From contig NC_088303.1 in the NCBI RefSeq assembly GCF_032854445.1, positions 28,065,265-28,129,264 of the forward strand: a stretch of DNA of 64,000 nt. The letters are read 5' to 3'. Shown here in pieces: positions 25,501-34,776 of this stretch. Made by a program: the position numbers and the translations under genes. The notes below the pieces were generated by a model. That model was not told the DNA's origin. It saw nothing but the letters and a program-made list of their open reading frames with translations, and did not search any database. Each line of letters starts with the position of its first letter. Position 1 is the first letter of the stretch. The DNA comes from Liolophura sinensis (Eukaryota; Mollusca; Polyplacophora; Chitonida; Chitonidae).

Positions 25501-28190
25501 GTTGTGCTGTTGTTGTAACAACTGCTGGTGATAACGGGGACTGGAATGTTCTGGACTCGGTCAAAACTTGACCTCCTGTAGGTGGCGCCACCTGCACTCA
25601 GAGGCCTGCTGCGCAGAGGAGGCCTGGGGATATTTGGCGGGGGACCTTGTTGGACGGCAATAGGTGACCACAGCGTGCACGACATAGAGGGCGTGACAGT
25701 TGTTAGGTAAGGGAGACTAGCCTTTGATGTCATGGTCTGGGCATAGGTAGGTTGGTTGTCAGGAAACATGGCTAACGGTTGAGTCCACGCAGGCCTATAC
25801 TGCACAGGTGGGTGATTTACCTGAAAAAAAAAAAAACACTTAGAACTTATGTTGATGTACTAGCTAGAGAAAGCTTATACTGACTCTGACGGACTGCTTC
25901 GGTAGCATAATGGTTAGTGCGTCCCCCTCTAAATCGGGATATCCTGGGATCAAACCCAAGGTTGTGTCATACGAAAGATATTAGACATGGAACTTATTGC
26001 TGCCTGGCTTTGCGCTCAGCACTAAGCGGTTAAAGCAAGGAAAAACGTGACTGGTTGGCCTGGTATCAATATAATGTGACTGAACTGGGTGTCATGTCTA
26101 GTGTCTTCGGCATGACATTTCAGTGAGAGCTGCACTTTGGCGGAGGGCTCGCCCTGCCACAAGAAGACACAATATATATCCACACACCTAATTACACGTA
26201 CATTATTGTATTATGACTGAAAAATTGTTAAGTACGATGTAAACCCCCCAAATATACATACATACACTCAGGACTCCAATTTCAATTCCTTTACAATCAT
26301 TATGTTTACTGGGGTATTAAGTACATGAGTAACAGCTTTTAGGTTGTATACCTTAATAGTAGCTGCAGGACTCTGACCCTATTTTTATCTTTACTTCATC
26401 TTGTTTTGGATAATAAACATTATATGAAAATCTTTTTAAAGCAGTGTGAAACTCTGTGAATGCAGGTGTTGTTGTGACTTACTGGTGGAGGATTCTCCAC
26501 ATCAAGGGTGTATGACATGCCACTGAACCCAAATCTGACATTGTCTCCAGGAGCAAGGCGCACTGCAGCATTCTGCACACGAACATCATTTACGTAAGTG
26601 CCCTGAGTTGTGTTCAGATCTTGAAGGACAAAACAGTCCTCTTGATTATTGTACTCAATGACAGCATGCTGATGGTCAATTCCAGGATTCTGAAAAGAAA
26701 CAATACAGGAGATTTTTAATGGTTTTAAGTTATATGTATCATATATACATGAACGGATATTAAATAGTCTGCCGATATTAATTATTGCATGTCATCATAA
26801 TCTTCAATTTATCTCCAAGAAACAGCAAATAAGACTAAAACTGAACTCTGTACACCTATATATGTGTACATGTGGCAGCCACAGAGGCAGAACAACAACT
26901 GAAACTAATGATTAACAATAATCAACTATTCAAAACAAATAATTTTATGCAAAAAGCTGCTGAATACTAAAATTTAACACTGATCTATCTGTCATTCTGA
27001 AGGCATTTGTTCATGTAGACTGTGAAAATTATACTTTTTGTGGAGCCCTGAAATTGGTCAATCCAACCAGTGTAGTTTTGTCTTCAAAATCAAATTAAAA
27101 TGTTTATGAATTACACTTAAAGTTGGTCTTTCATATGTGAAAAGGTTGAGGAAATATGGTATGTGGTATGGTCCGACATGCTCAGGCAGAGGTTCCCTCA
27201 TGCTTTTTAAAGGAAAACATGGCTCAAACCATGAATGAAGTGAAAATATCATACTTTTCTTAGTACTAAAACCACCAGGAACCAAGAGTTAATTTTTCAC
27301 TTTTGTTACATGTTTATTACTGAGTAAGATAATCACCGAAATACATTTGACGCTGCTGAATGCTTCAGGTGCATATCAATACCAATATCTGTCTACATGA
27401 CAGACTGTTTATTTCAATCAACAACAGTAAAACACATGTTAGAGATCTCAGTCAAGTCAATCTTGTTTTTTATTTCTGCAAATGGACTACGGTTTTAATA
27501 TGGTTTAAACTTCAAATTAATCTGAAGACTCGGATCTTGACAGGACTTGATACAAGACTTTGATTTATCAGGTAAATGAATACAATATGTTTCAAACTGA
27601 AGCCAGATAATGTTCTTTTAGCCACAGGGGCGGATACCAACTTTAGTATTTTTTTCACGTTCGTGTTCTGAAAACTGCCACATTGTTTGTGGGGTCAAGT
27701 TAGTCCCAGGTGGCTACTTCACCTCCTCTCCTTATATTGGGCTGGCAGAGTATCCTAGCCACAGGGGCAACAAATGGTAAATCATACACCGATTCATGTC
27801 ATGTCCGATAGTCATTTCTTAACAATGTCAAGTGGGTCAAGTGGTCAAACCTTTCATTGCCGTCCTATGACGAATAGTAGTGGATCGTTTGACTTGGTGA
27901 ACTAAGGTATATCATGAACAGTCACCTTGTTTTATACCAATTCACACTTTGCCAAAATACTTCAATGTGTAATAATGAGCATGGCTATAAGCACTAATCA
28001 GTCCATCAAACAAGGCGTAACGATGTAAATAATTTATGACTCCAAAAATATGCACACCAGTTATCACAGGTTTAGGGCTAATTAAATCACTCACCTGCAG
28101 TGTAAGATCACATCCCTCCCGCCCGACAGTTGTTACCTTAGGGGCTAAAGGTATAGGTAAGGAATCTCCACTTTTCAGGACGCCTCTCAT
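1538..28190 (-). CDS. FHAD1: Forkhead-associated domain-containing protein 1 (FHA + long coiled coil), 28 exons
   Basis: Exons read (minus strand): 28190-28095, 26689-26483, 25820-25451, 24932-24817, 23296-23057, 22545-22375, 21359-21339, 18925-18833, 18061-17984, 17618-17406, 17104-16865, 16368-16167, 15732-15544, 14864-14737, 14142-13815, 12788-12674, 10681-10575, 8742-8583, 8017-7885, 7248-7128, 6188-5959, 4629-4409, 3935-3884, 3635-3522, 3279-3196, 2980-2876, 2799-2659, 1570-1538. All junctions are GT/AG with matching phases and sum to 4,308 nt (1,435 residues plus stop), close to the about 1,400 residues of human FHAD1. The start ATG at 28190 gives MRGVLKSGD, matching the vertebrate MKAYLKS-type start; the TTG upstream is not used. 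Residues 1-101 form an FHA domain, residues about 102-260 a Pro/Ser/Thr/Gln-rich linker, and the rest heptad-rich coiled coil (E/K/Q/L). FHA domains bind phosphothreonine peptides; the family is linked to cilia and spermatogenesis by expression. Uncertain points: the exon 20 acceptor (7248 or 7266, both in frame), and whether the 33-nt last exon is correct. Confidence 0.9.
4770..5664. repeat. 40-bp tandem array, about 22 copies (FHAD1 intron 21)
   Basis: The unit is close to gtatgtaatccctctggatg followed by acatctattcagtgtggaga. Copies differ by point changes (ccc/act, tattc/tatcc, gaga/gata). The left-most units are the most diverged. It lies between FHAD1 exons 21 and 22 and does not resemble either junction. 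A SINE-head-like stretch (4750-4766) lies just to its left and a SINE copy (5713) just to its right. Confidence 0.95.
5713..5936 (+). mobile_element. SINE family A copy, tRNA-derived (degenerate)
   Basis: The head ggcctcagtggttagtg (A-box region) is followed by the shared body: cctctcaccaatgc, ccagcaacctgcgg, ccataatgctggcc, gaaatattcttgag. It ends in the AATAAA-like tail. It has several small deletions and lies in FHAD1 intron 21. Confidence 0.8.
6590..6770 (-). mobile_element. SINE family C copy, inverted and truncated
   Basis: Reverse-complemented, this reads through a B-box-like ggaatcaaatcctgg, then atggaacttgtc, ctcagcactgg and ggcctggtgtcagtataat. These match in order the element at 25891-26275. 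Confidence 0.6.
7684..7832 (+). mobile_element. SINE family A copy, 5'-truncated
   Basis: It begins within the body (gtacgtgggaaggtctg) and continues through ttctcctaccatgaagctgg and gaaatattcttgag to aagaataaataaa. The tRNA-like head is absent. FHAD1 intron 19. Confidence 0.8.
8304..8420 (+). mobile_element. SINE family A copy, 5'-truncated
   Basis: Only the 3' half is present: cctcccaccataatgctggc, gtcaaatgttcttggg, then caatcaaataaataaataaa. FHAD1 intron 18. Confidence 0.8.
9930..10560. repeat. About 31-36-bp tandem array derived from the FHAD1 exon 17 donor junction
   Basis: The plus-strand unit is cttacctgtgatatcagaca plus 1-4 gaca steps and gaagg. The real exon 17 end (10575 up to about 10605) reads ccttacctgtaatatcagag then agacgagctgaagcc. 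The outermost copy at about 9931-9960 (atgatatcagagagacgtgc, then agaagcc) is especially close to it. On the coding strand each unit reads (T/C)CTGATATCA-AGGTAAG, an exon end plus 5' splice site. Several units keep an intact AGGTAAG; others are AGATAAG or GGATAAG. About 18-20 units lie in FHAD1 intron 17 directly after the true donor. Confidence 0.85.
11135..12335. repeat. 33-bp tandem array with two interleaved unit types (FHAD1 intron 16)
   Basis: The common unit is ctgccatcaaacaaacccat then acagatccttgtt. A second type has aaatgcatacagatctgtg in place of aaacccatacagatccttg. Because 33 is divisible by three, reading frames stay open right across the array in at least five frames, creating ORFs of about 280-317 codons on both strands that are not genes. 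The outer copies at 11135-11400 and 12130-12335 are more diverged. Confidence 0.95.
12336..12600. repeat. 32-bp tandem sub-array related to the 33-bp array
   Basis: About seven copies of a shorter unit (cagatccttggtctgctata then caacaaccc..) follow the 33-bp array on its right side, ending 75-110 bp from the exon 16 donor. Loss of one base per unit makes the frame rotate. These copies are nearly identical to each other, so this block looks youngest. Confidence 0.9.
13163..13345 (-). mobile_element. SINE family A copy, minus orientation, 5'-truncated
   Basis: The reversed tail (tttatttatttatttgattg) is followed by the body up to ggccggagaggtagccagca. The tRNA-like head is missing. FHAD1 intron 15. 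Confidence 0.85.
14530..14702 (+). mobile_element. SINE family A copy with internal deletion
   Basis: The head gggggcctccgtgtcctagg and gcacaatgactcagcaa join directly to the distal body (cctcccaccttaatgctggc .. gaaatattctctag .. gcaccaatcaaat), skipping the middle 60-80 bp. FHAD1 intron 14. Confidence 0.8.
19356..19396 (+). mobile_element. SINE family A 3' tail fragment
   Basis: Only about 40 bp remains: cttgagtacggcgtaaaaca followed by ccaattaaataaataaata. FHAD1 intron 7. Confidence 0.65.
19400..21338. other. Part of FHAD1 intron 7, nothing recognised
   Basis: AT-rich intronic sequence between the 21-nt microexon and exon 8. Apart from the SINE tail at 19356 and short A/T runs I see no coding similarity, tandem array or transposon ends here. 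Confidence 0.5.
21339..21359 (-). other. FHAD1: 21-nt microexon of FHAD1 (exon 7)
   Basis: Seven codons (TQAIMRK) lie between a good acceptor (pyrimidine-rich tract ending in cag) and a GTAAAG donor. The exon begins and ends in phase 0 and is flanked by introns of about 1.0 and 2.4 kb. It continues the coiled-coil register between MANK (exon 6) and DMTISKL (exon 8). Skipping it also leaves the frame intact, so it may be alternative. Confidence 0.65.
23324..23470 (-). mobile_element. SINE family A copy, minus orientation, 5'-truncated
   Basis: The reversed tail (atttattcatttatttgatt) is followed by caagaatatttcacttatac, gatggcggccagcattatgg and gttgctggcagatcttccca. It lacks the head and part of the central body. 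FHAD1 intron 4, about 30 bp from the exon 5 acceptor. Confidence 0.85.
23519..23550. repeat. (AAT)n microsatellite
   Basis: An interrupted run of aat/taa triplets, just left of a gene-free intronic stretch. Confidence 0.8.
23555..24816. other. FHAD1 intron 4 body, nothing recognised
   Basis: Mixed-composition intronic sequence with no recognisable coding or repeat structure. The 70-codon ORF around 24434 has no protein features I recognise and is probably chance. Confidence 0.45.
25891..26275 (+). mobile_element. tRNA-derived SINE (family C), near full length
   Basis: It begins with ggactgcttcggtagcataa, whose following bases complete an A-box-like tggttagtgcg. A B-box-like gggatcaaaccc follows about 35 bp later, then a conserved body (cttattgctgcctggctttg, ggcctggtatcaatataatg, gagggctcgccctgcc). 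It ends at a short repeat tail (aatatacatacatacac). The tRNA-like part has an insertion-rich, non-cloverleaf layout, so it is not a functional tRNA gene. FHAD1 intron 2. Confidence 0.7.
26483..28190 (-). other. FHAD1: FHA domain of FHAD1, encoded by exons 1-2
   Basis: Exon 1 (28190-28095) encodes strand beta-1 to the GR motif ([13 protein letters not shown], residues 20-32). Exon 2 (26689-26483) encodes the H40-containing loop (DHQHAVIEY), the second binding loop (TTQGTYVND, residues 59-67) and the last strands ([15 protein letters not shown]). Gly23, Arg24 and His40 of the FHA signature are present. The usual Ser three before His is Asp37, as I recall it in vertebrate FHAD1, and the Asn of the usual Asn-Gly pair is Gln61. 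Confidence 0.9.
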
Positions 28191-28732
28191 AGTTGGTTTG
28201 TAAAATCTCAAAACGTCATATGGTGTGTGTTGTTGTTGTTGGAAACGTTTGGTACAGAAAGGACGTAGCGTGGTTTAAGACATAGGACTTCAAAACGAAA
28301 TTTCTTCCAATTACAATTTACACAAACCTACTGATTACAATTCCGTTGCAAGACACTGTGGTTTGTTTTGACAGGAGCTTAAACAAGCGAGATAACCGGT
28401 TGGCGGTTTCCCTCAATTCTTCCAACACATGCGAGGACTTGACAACCAAACATTTATACTCTCTAACATAGTAACAACCAAAACAAAAACCAATTCTCTA
28501 AATATATCATATAACAGCTATGAATTCTTTCGCATTTTACCAAATATACATTTATAATCATAAAATACTTCCAGATTTCTGCGTTCTGTGCAAAAACTAA
28601 TGGATAATGTTGGAGAGTAGAGGCAAGTGCGTTGAGGTCAAGGTCGTATCGCATGGTCGAAGGTCACTGGCCCTTCAGGTCTGTTAAAGCAGCTTATCGA
28701 ACACTTGTTTTGTTTGTAGAAGAGAAAACAAA
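28191..28732. promoter_or_regulatory. Shared head-to-head 5' region of FHAD1 and PARK7
   Basis: The two start codons face away from each other across 542 bp, so both core promoters and 5' UTRs must lie here unless upstream noncoding exons exist. There is no SINE or tandem array in it, unlike almost every other gap of this size in the window. No convincing TATA box is placed for either gene. A bidirectional promoter is an inference from geometry. Confidence 0.55.
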
Positions 28733-31700
28733 ATGCCGACAGCTCTTGTCCTTCTCGCCGAAGGCGCCGAGGAGATGGAAACTGTGATAACCGCCGACGT
28801 GTTGCGACGTGGAGGGGTGAGTAAACCCATGACATGAGACCGGTTCGTTAAAACCGTGCTTCCCTTCCAATTGCAACAGGCAAACGGTTAAATATTACCT
28901 GTGGCGTAAACAGCCCTATATTAGCAATTATTTCGAAGAGCTCTGTTGCCTCTTCAGGCAATTAATGACATAAAATCCAGATAAAATTATACCAGGAAAC
29001 ACAAATAAAAATAAAAAAGGGACATTACATATACTACAGGCTGTCAACGGAGAAAAGTTCAAGAAAACCGAGTTTCACCCATGTTAAATAAAATGACAGT
29101 ATTCATAATTCAATGTACTGCACTTAGATTAACCACCACATACCATAACTAAGCAGAAGATCTGCATTGGTGATTGCTATAGCACCCAGCCCTCTATAGT
29201 CTTATGCCCAGGAGCCTCTCACCAATGCGGTCACAGTAAGTTCAAGTCCAGCTCATGCTGGCTTCCTCTCCGGCCGTAAGTGGGAAGGTCTGGCAACAAC
29301 CTGATGGTCCTGGGTATCCCCCGGGCTCTGCCTGTTTTCCTTCCACCATAATGCTGTCCGCCGTCAGTGATACATTCTTGAGGATGTTGTAAAACACAAA
29401 TCAAGTAAGTCAAGCAAGTCTATAGTCTTATGTGGACCCTGGTATACAATGCATGTTGTATGAATGTAGGCATAATTAACACATGCTGACTAAAAATTAA
29501 CAATTTTATTACTCTATTAAATGATTCTGTACATGTATCTTCATGGTGTATTCCACTGAGGCAGCACCATAAACTTATGTTCACATCAGGACTGGTTCAA
29601 CATGAGGAAACACTGTCATGATATTCATGAAATAATGACACGAGAGTCCTGTTTTACATTATCCCCCACTAAATGAGTACCATTCTCATTACAGGTGGAG
29701 GTAACTGTGGCTGGCTTGTCTGGGGATTCTCCCGTGCTGTGTAGTCGTAAGGTGTCCATCAAACCAGACAAGAGTTTGACTGAGGCACTGAAGGCAGGAC
29801 CTTATGATGCTGTTGTTATCCCTGGAGGGGGTAATGGTGCACAAAACTTAGCAGAGGTATAGTCTTCAATCTGTTCATAGGTGTTATTAGGAAGGATCTG
29901 AAATAGATCTACCTAGAAAGAGGATTCAACTAATAAATGGTTGTTGTTTTAACAATACATCAGCAATTTATTTGGCTATGAGGTGGTGAGAATAATTTTA
30001 ATGCATGGAATCAGTGTAGTGAAAGAAGGTTGTATGAGCTTGTTGAGCTTCTGGGATTTGTGGTGTTTCAGTGGTTCATGTTATATGGCCAAAACATTGT
30101 TAATGTAGCATTAAACAACATCAGTCATTCATTCATTTCTGATGTATCATCCTGGTATGGCTGAAACAACGCCACTGTGGAATTAAATACCAAATAGTCA
30201 TTCAAACACTCATTTATGTCTGGTGTATCATCATTATATTGCTGATATATTGCCATTGTGGATTTAAACACCAATTATTCATTTATTCATTCATTCATAT
30301 CTTACGTGTCATCATCATATGGCTGAAATAGTGCCACTGTGGCATAAAACACCAATCATTCATTTCTGGTGCTGTGCTGCTCACTCTATCACATGGTCTG
30401 TTGCATGAATACTGAAGGCGAGAAACTTATGAAAGCTTAAGAGTGTTGAACAATTTAAAATTTACAATTATGTTTGACCATGCACTAACTCTTTTTGTAC
30501 ATACATAAATCACTTTGATTCATATCCCTTCTTATTGACGATGTGATCGGCCATGGCACAATTTGGACAACTAGCCCTTAACTAGTGAGGTCACATTTTC
30601 AAATCCACCTCCTGCTGGTTTCACAGCAGCCATGCATTAGGAGATATGTCGAGTACACAGCAAAGTGCTGTGGCTATATCCTGCTTTCCTTCACACACTA
30701 GCCAGATTGCCTTCAATATTCCACAATTTATCCAAAACAAAGAGACAACTTGGGGAAATAGATTAATGATTATTGTGGTACTTTTTTTCTTTTTTGCAGT
30801 CCAAAGCTGTTGGTGAAGTTTTAAAAGAACAAGAAAAAAGAGGTGGTGTAATTGCTGCTATTTGTGCTGGTAGGTTGAAAAAAAAACCTTGTTATAAATG
30901 CCTAAATCTAAAATGCCTATCAAGTACACAACCTCTCATTTCACATAACATCAGCCATTGAAGGATTTGAAACCATTCTTGATACATTTGATATCCCTAC
31001 TAATGATATGTTATTTCAACATTTTAAACTGGATTTTCTTGTTGCAGCTGTTTCTCAAAGTGGTCATAAATGTTATGCTTGTCGCAAGTACAAATTAAGG
31101 CGGAATGTGCCATCTCTATGGTATGTCATGCTGATTTGGCCGGTGTAACCTTACACCCCTTTGAGAAACAGCCCTCATACGTTTGTGGTTGTGTGTATGG
31201 CTCATGTAATGTAGTGTAACGTGTATCTTCTTTTTGACAGGCCCCACTGTTTTGTTGAGTCACGGAATAGCTGCAGGTAAAACGGTAACCTCGTACCCCA
31301 GTGTCAAGGACAAATTAACAGGTATGTTGTCTGGATAGCTGGCCTGTAGTAGCCCAGGGTAGAGAGTTATTACCTGGCTTCAGTCCTCGGGTTACATCCA
31401 GCACATAAAAATTGGTAATTGTTGCACATTTTTTTCTGTATTTCGTATTCAACATAAGGGGTTAAGCTCATGCACTTGTTTGCACTTGTCTGTATATTAA
31501 ATTAGGCATCATACATGGCATTTTTGGCATATCATTCTAGTGATGCAGCACTTAAATATGCAGTATTTAGATAAGACTTGATTTATGGTCTAAAGTAGAA
31601 AGTAAATTTCAAATGCAAAGATCCAGCCTTAAACCTGACTGCCAAAGAAGAGGTCAAAACTACCACGGCCGGAGAGGAAGCCAGCAGTGTTATATCATGT

Positions 31701-32753
31701 AAGAGTGGCACATATTAAAAATGGACTTTCGTTGTTTGTTGCTGGTAATGGAGAACCTCTCCTGCTTAAAATAGTTGAGGTGTAGGCTGTGTGGTCTGTT
31801 GTTCATTCCTGCCATTGTGATGTCATTTGCTGGGCAGACCAGTAATAGGCTGTTTGGTGTGTTGTTCATTCCTGACCCTGTGATGGCATTTGCTGTGCAG
31901 ACCAGAAATAGGCTGTGTGGTCTGTTGTTCATTCCTGCCATTGTGACGACATTTGCTGTGCAGACCAGTAATGGGCTCTTTTGTGTGTTGTTCATTCCTG
32001 TCATTGTGATGACATTTGCTGTGCAGACCAGTAATAGGCTTTTTGGTGTGTTGTTCATTCCTGCCAGTGTGATGACATTTGCTGGGCAGACCAGAAATAG
32101 GCTGTGTGGTCTGTTGTTCATTCCTGCCATTGTGATGACATTTGCTGTGCAGACCAGTAATGGACTGTTTGGTGTGTTGTTCAATTCTGTCATTGTGACG
32201 ACATTTGCTGTGCAGACCGGTAATAGGCTGTTTGGTGTGTTGTTCATTCTTGCCATTGTGATGACATTTGCTGGGCAGACCAGTAATAAGCTGTTTGGTG
32301 TGTTGTTCATTCCTGCCATTGTGATGACATTTGCTGTGCAGACTGGTAATGGGCTATTTGGTCTGTTGTTCATTCCTGCCATTGTGATGACATTTGCTGT
32401 GTAGACTGGTAATGGGCTATTTGGTCTGCTGTTCATTCCTGCCATTGTGATGACATTTGCTGTGCAGACCATTAAGCTACTCCAGTACAGTTACTCCGAG
32501 GAGCATGTGGTTCAAAAAAGTGGTCACAAGTCATGGACCAGGCACAACCTTTGTTTCCAGTTACTATTGATTCTGCTTTTCTCTAATTCCAGGTCAGTAC
32601 AGTTACTCCGAGGACCGTGTAGTACAGGATGGTAAACTGGTGACCAGTCAGGGCCCTGGTACAACATTTGAATTTGGGATAAAACTAGTGGAAGTTTTAC
32701 AAGGCAAGGAGAAAGCCGAGCCTCTGGCTGGACAGATGTTGGTTAAGCTGTGA
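28733..32753 (+). CDS. PARK7: DJ-1 / Parkinson disease protein 7 homologue, 5 exons
   Basis: Exons 28733-28816, 29695-29856, 30800-30869, 31241-31321 and 32593-32753 join into 558 nt (185 residues plus stop; human DJ-1 has 189). Introns are GT-AG with consistent phases (0, 0, 1, 1). The protein begins [19 protein letters not shown] and ends in MLVKL. It shows the DJ-1/PfpI fold signature: Glu16 (human Glu18), the VIPGGG loop, and the nucleophile elbow AAICAGPT with Cys104 (human Cys106). Human His126 corresponds to a Tyr (TSYPSVKDK), as I recall for insect DJ-1, so this is not a defect. The family acts in oxidative-stress defence, with a debated protein/nucleotide deglycase or glyoxalase activity, in cytosol, mitochondria and nucleus. 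Intron 1 holds a SINE; intron 4 holds a 63-bp tandem array and a decayed copy of exon 5. Confidence 0.96.
29200..29408 (+). mobile_element. SINE family A copy in PARK7 intron 1
   Basis: gcccaggagcctctcaccaa, gcggtcacagtaagttcaag (B-box), ctggcttcctctccggccgt and ccaccataatgctgtccgcc are present, and the 3' part ends caaatcaagtaag. The A-box end is degraded. Confidence 0.85.
31780..32470. repeat. 63-bp tandem array, 11 copies, PARK7 intron 4
   Basis: The unit is about ggctgtttggtgtgttgttc, attcctgccattgtgatgac, atttgctgtgcagaccagta ata. Since 63 is a multiple of three, both strands stay open (ORFs of 209 and 260 codons), but the peptide is only the repeat and lies within an intron. Each unit carries tttgctgtgcag, a possible 3' splice-site sequence on the gene's strand. 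The last unit leads straight into the decayed exon 5 copy. Confidence 0.95.
32483..32560 (+). pseudogene. Decayed tandem duplicate of the start of PARK7 exon 5
   Basis: cagtacagttactccgagga here matches the true exon 5 start 112 bp downstream (32595). The similarity continues through gtggtcacaagtcatggacc .. aggcacaacctttg against ctggtgaccagtcagggccc .. tggtacaacatttg. The copy lacks about five bases inside the frame and about five at its 5' edge, so the reading frame is broken. It is preceded by its own ctactccag acceptor-like site. It is a dead exon copy, not a functional alternative exon. Confidence 0.85.
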
Positions 32754-33592
32754 GGAGACACTCCCACAATGAACTTGACTGAGATCTGCACAACACACTA
32801 AGAGCTACATGTATAAAGGTGCTCAAACAGAAAGTGCTAGGCAACCCATAAAATGGGTGTTCTGTTTGTTTTTATGTTTTTTGTTTTTTTAATATCCAAA
32901 GCATACTGTTGAAGTATTTTGGGCTGGGTTCACTCTATAGATGGCTAAACCTTAAAAGGACACAGAATTGTTGCTGATTAGCTCATGTGAGAGAGACGTT
33001 TAGGCAAATCCAGGTTACACGTATGCCTAGCCTTATCAGAATTTTATGTACGGCACATTTATTCAAGCATGGCCCAGCTTTAACCCAGAAAATCCTATAT
33101 CTTCATGGGTCAGCCAACCAGCATTGATTCGATATCTCTATAACCAGTGAGGTGAGGTCCATATCCTGTTCTTACTGGTATGGCTAGCTGTTGTCTTGTA
33201 AGAGGACATTGTAGTACCTAGCAGTATGTCGTTTTCTCTGTCTCTGCCTGGTTTGCTCTACCTGTAAACTGCACCTCTGTAACATTAAGAGATTGGGGTT
33301 CTTTTTCCACCCACATTTGGAAGTCATACTGAGGCATACTGGTGCCTGAAGTTTCTCACATTTGTTATGTCTTTGATGCATAGTAATTGTTCCATCTTTG
33401 GCTCATTATGAGAAATATTCTCATTGGACATGTTTGAAATGATCTACATTTAATTGCATTTGACGAATAGATGCTTTTGTTGCAGAAGAAAACAAAATGT
33501 ATAGATTACTTCAGCTGGAGTGCTTACTCGGGCAATAGTCTTTATATTGTGTGCCATTTTCAGATTTGATGTTTACATGAAATGTATATGTT

Positions 33593-33598
33593 AATAAA
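33593..33598 (+). terminator. PARK7: PARK7 poly(A) signal AATAAA
   Basis: A canonical AATAAA lies 840 nt past the PARK7 stop and is followed within 35 nt by T/GT-rich sequence, the usual downstream element. It is the first well-placed signal after the stop, so the 3' UTR is probably about 0.85 kb. Confidence 0.6.
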
Positions 33599-34309
33599 TG
33601 TTTTGTTATGGTGAATTGTTGTCAGCGTTTCTTTTGATGAATAAATTTATACATCTGCTTGTAGTCAGCATGTTTACATCTTAAAATGCGGTAGACCTTC
33701 ACTAGGTTTGGGTGCTAATTTTGTATACCTGTATGCAATCTTTAAGCAGAAATGTACCACACAGAAATCTGGATAGCATAGTTTTCTCTACACACCATTT
33801 TTTTTTCCTGTGACCATCTGCGAGGACGCTATATAAAACCGATACATTTGATGTGACAATGTTCTTAAGACAGAGATATTCAGCAATAGACAAGACAATA
33901 AATAACCGTAAATTTCACTTACAAAATGGTCATAAAATCAAATATTACTTCCCACTTGGATGTCATCCTACTTTTAAAAAACCCCAAACACCTTTCTAGC
34001 ATCAATAGAGCTCACAGAATGAGCAACTTTGTCATGAATGAGCAAATTTGGGTCATTTTATACCGTAGTAAAGATTTACATAAAAATTCTAAGTGATCAA
34101 AACCCTCGATCTTGTTAACTCACTGATGATAAAAGAAAGCACTCAGTATCCAGCTACAATGGATGCTTGCACCAGGCATCCATAGAAATAGACGTGTTAT
34201 CTGTATCAAAGAGTTGTTCTCATGAAACTCCATGAACAGCGCAAGAGCTTGGGAATCTACAAAATTCCCAAATACAAGTGAGGTCTGAACACGCATCAAA
34301 TTCTTTAAT

Positions 34310-34640
34310 TTGTGTTTAATGCCATAGTGTTACTCAAGAATTTCCTACTAGTATACAATGGCAGTCAGTGGAAAAGGTGGAGGAAGCCAGGGTACTCGGT
34401 GTTAAACCATACACCTAAGGCAAGTCACTGACAAACTTTCCCCATGTGTGATGTACACATATGCACACCAGACTGGTGGAAGACAAGTGGTCTTCTACAA
34501 GTGTTGGACTGCGCAAAAGCTCACCATATTGTTGGCGACCACTTATTGTCATCAAGGTCCCACAAGCAGTGAGAGCAGGAGAATTCACATATTCCCTGAG
34601 CAACCCCCACTTCTTGTGTCTAGCTATTACCAGGCCAGCA
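34310..34640. mobile_element. SINE-like family B copy
   Basis: It shares in order with 39683-39900 and 40750-40985: gcacaccagactggtggaag acaagtgg, ttattgtcatcaaggtccca, caagcagtgagagcagg. Boundaries are uncertain. Confidence 0.55.
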
Positions 34641-34655
34641 CTTTTACCTCACTGA

Positions 34656-34776
34656 TTTATTTGATTGGTGTTTTACACCATACTCAAGTATATTTCACTC
34701 ATACAAAAGTGGTCAGCATTAAGGTGGGAGGAAACTGACAAACATCCGCAGGTTGCTGCCAGACCTCACGTACACA
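34656..34776 (-). mobile_element. SINE family A copy, truncated
   Basis: tttatttgattggtgtttta, caccatactcaagtatattt, then gtgggaggaaac joined by a short deletion to catccgcaggttgctgccag. Diverged. Confidence 0.75.

Noticed and set aside
25891..25960. tRNA gene candidate
   Set aside because: A- and B-box-like sequences are present but the acceptor stem does not pair and a SINE body follows; it is a SINE head.
28188..28211. Upstream start for FHAD1 at 28211
   Set aside because: That codon is TTG on the minus strand; the ATG at 28190 gives the MRGVLKS start expected from homologues.
31690..32472. 260- and 209-codon ORFs in PARK7 intron 4
   Set aside because: Produced by the 63-bp array; the peptides are pure 21-residue repeats with no protein family signal.
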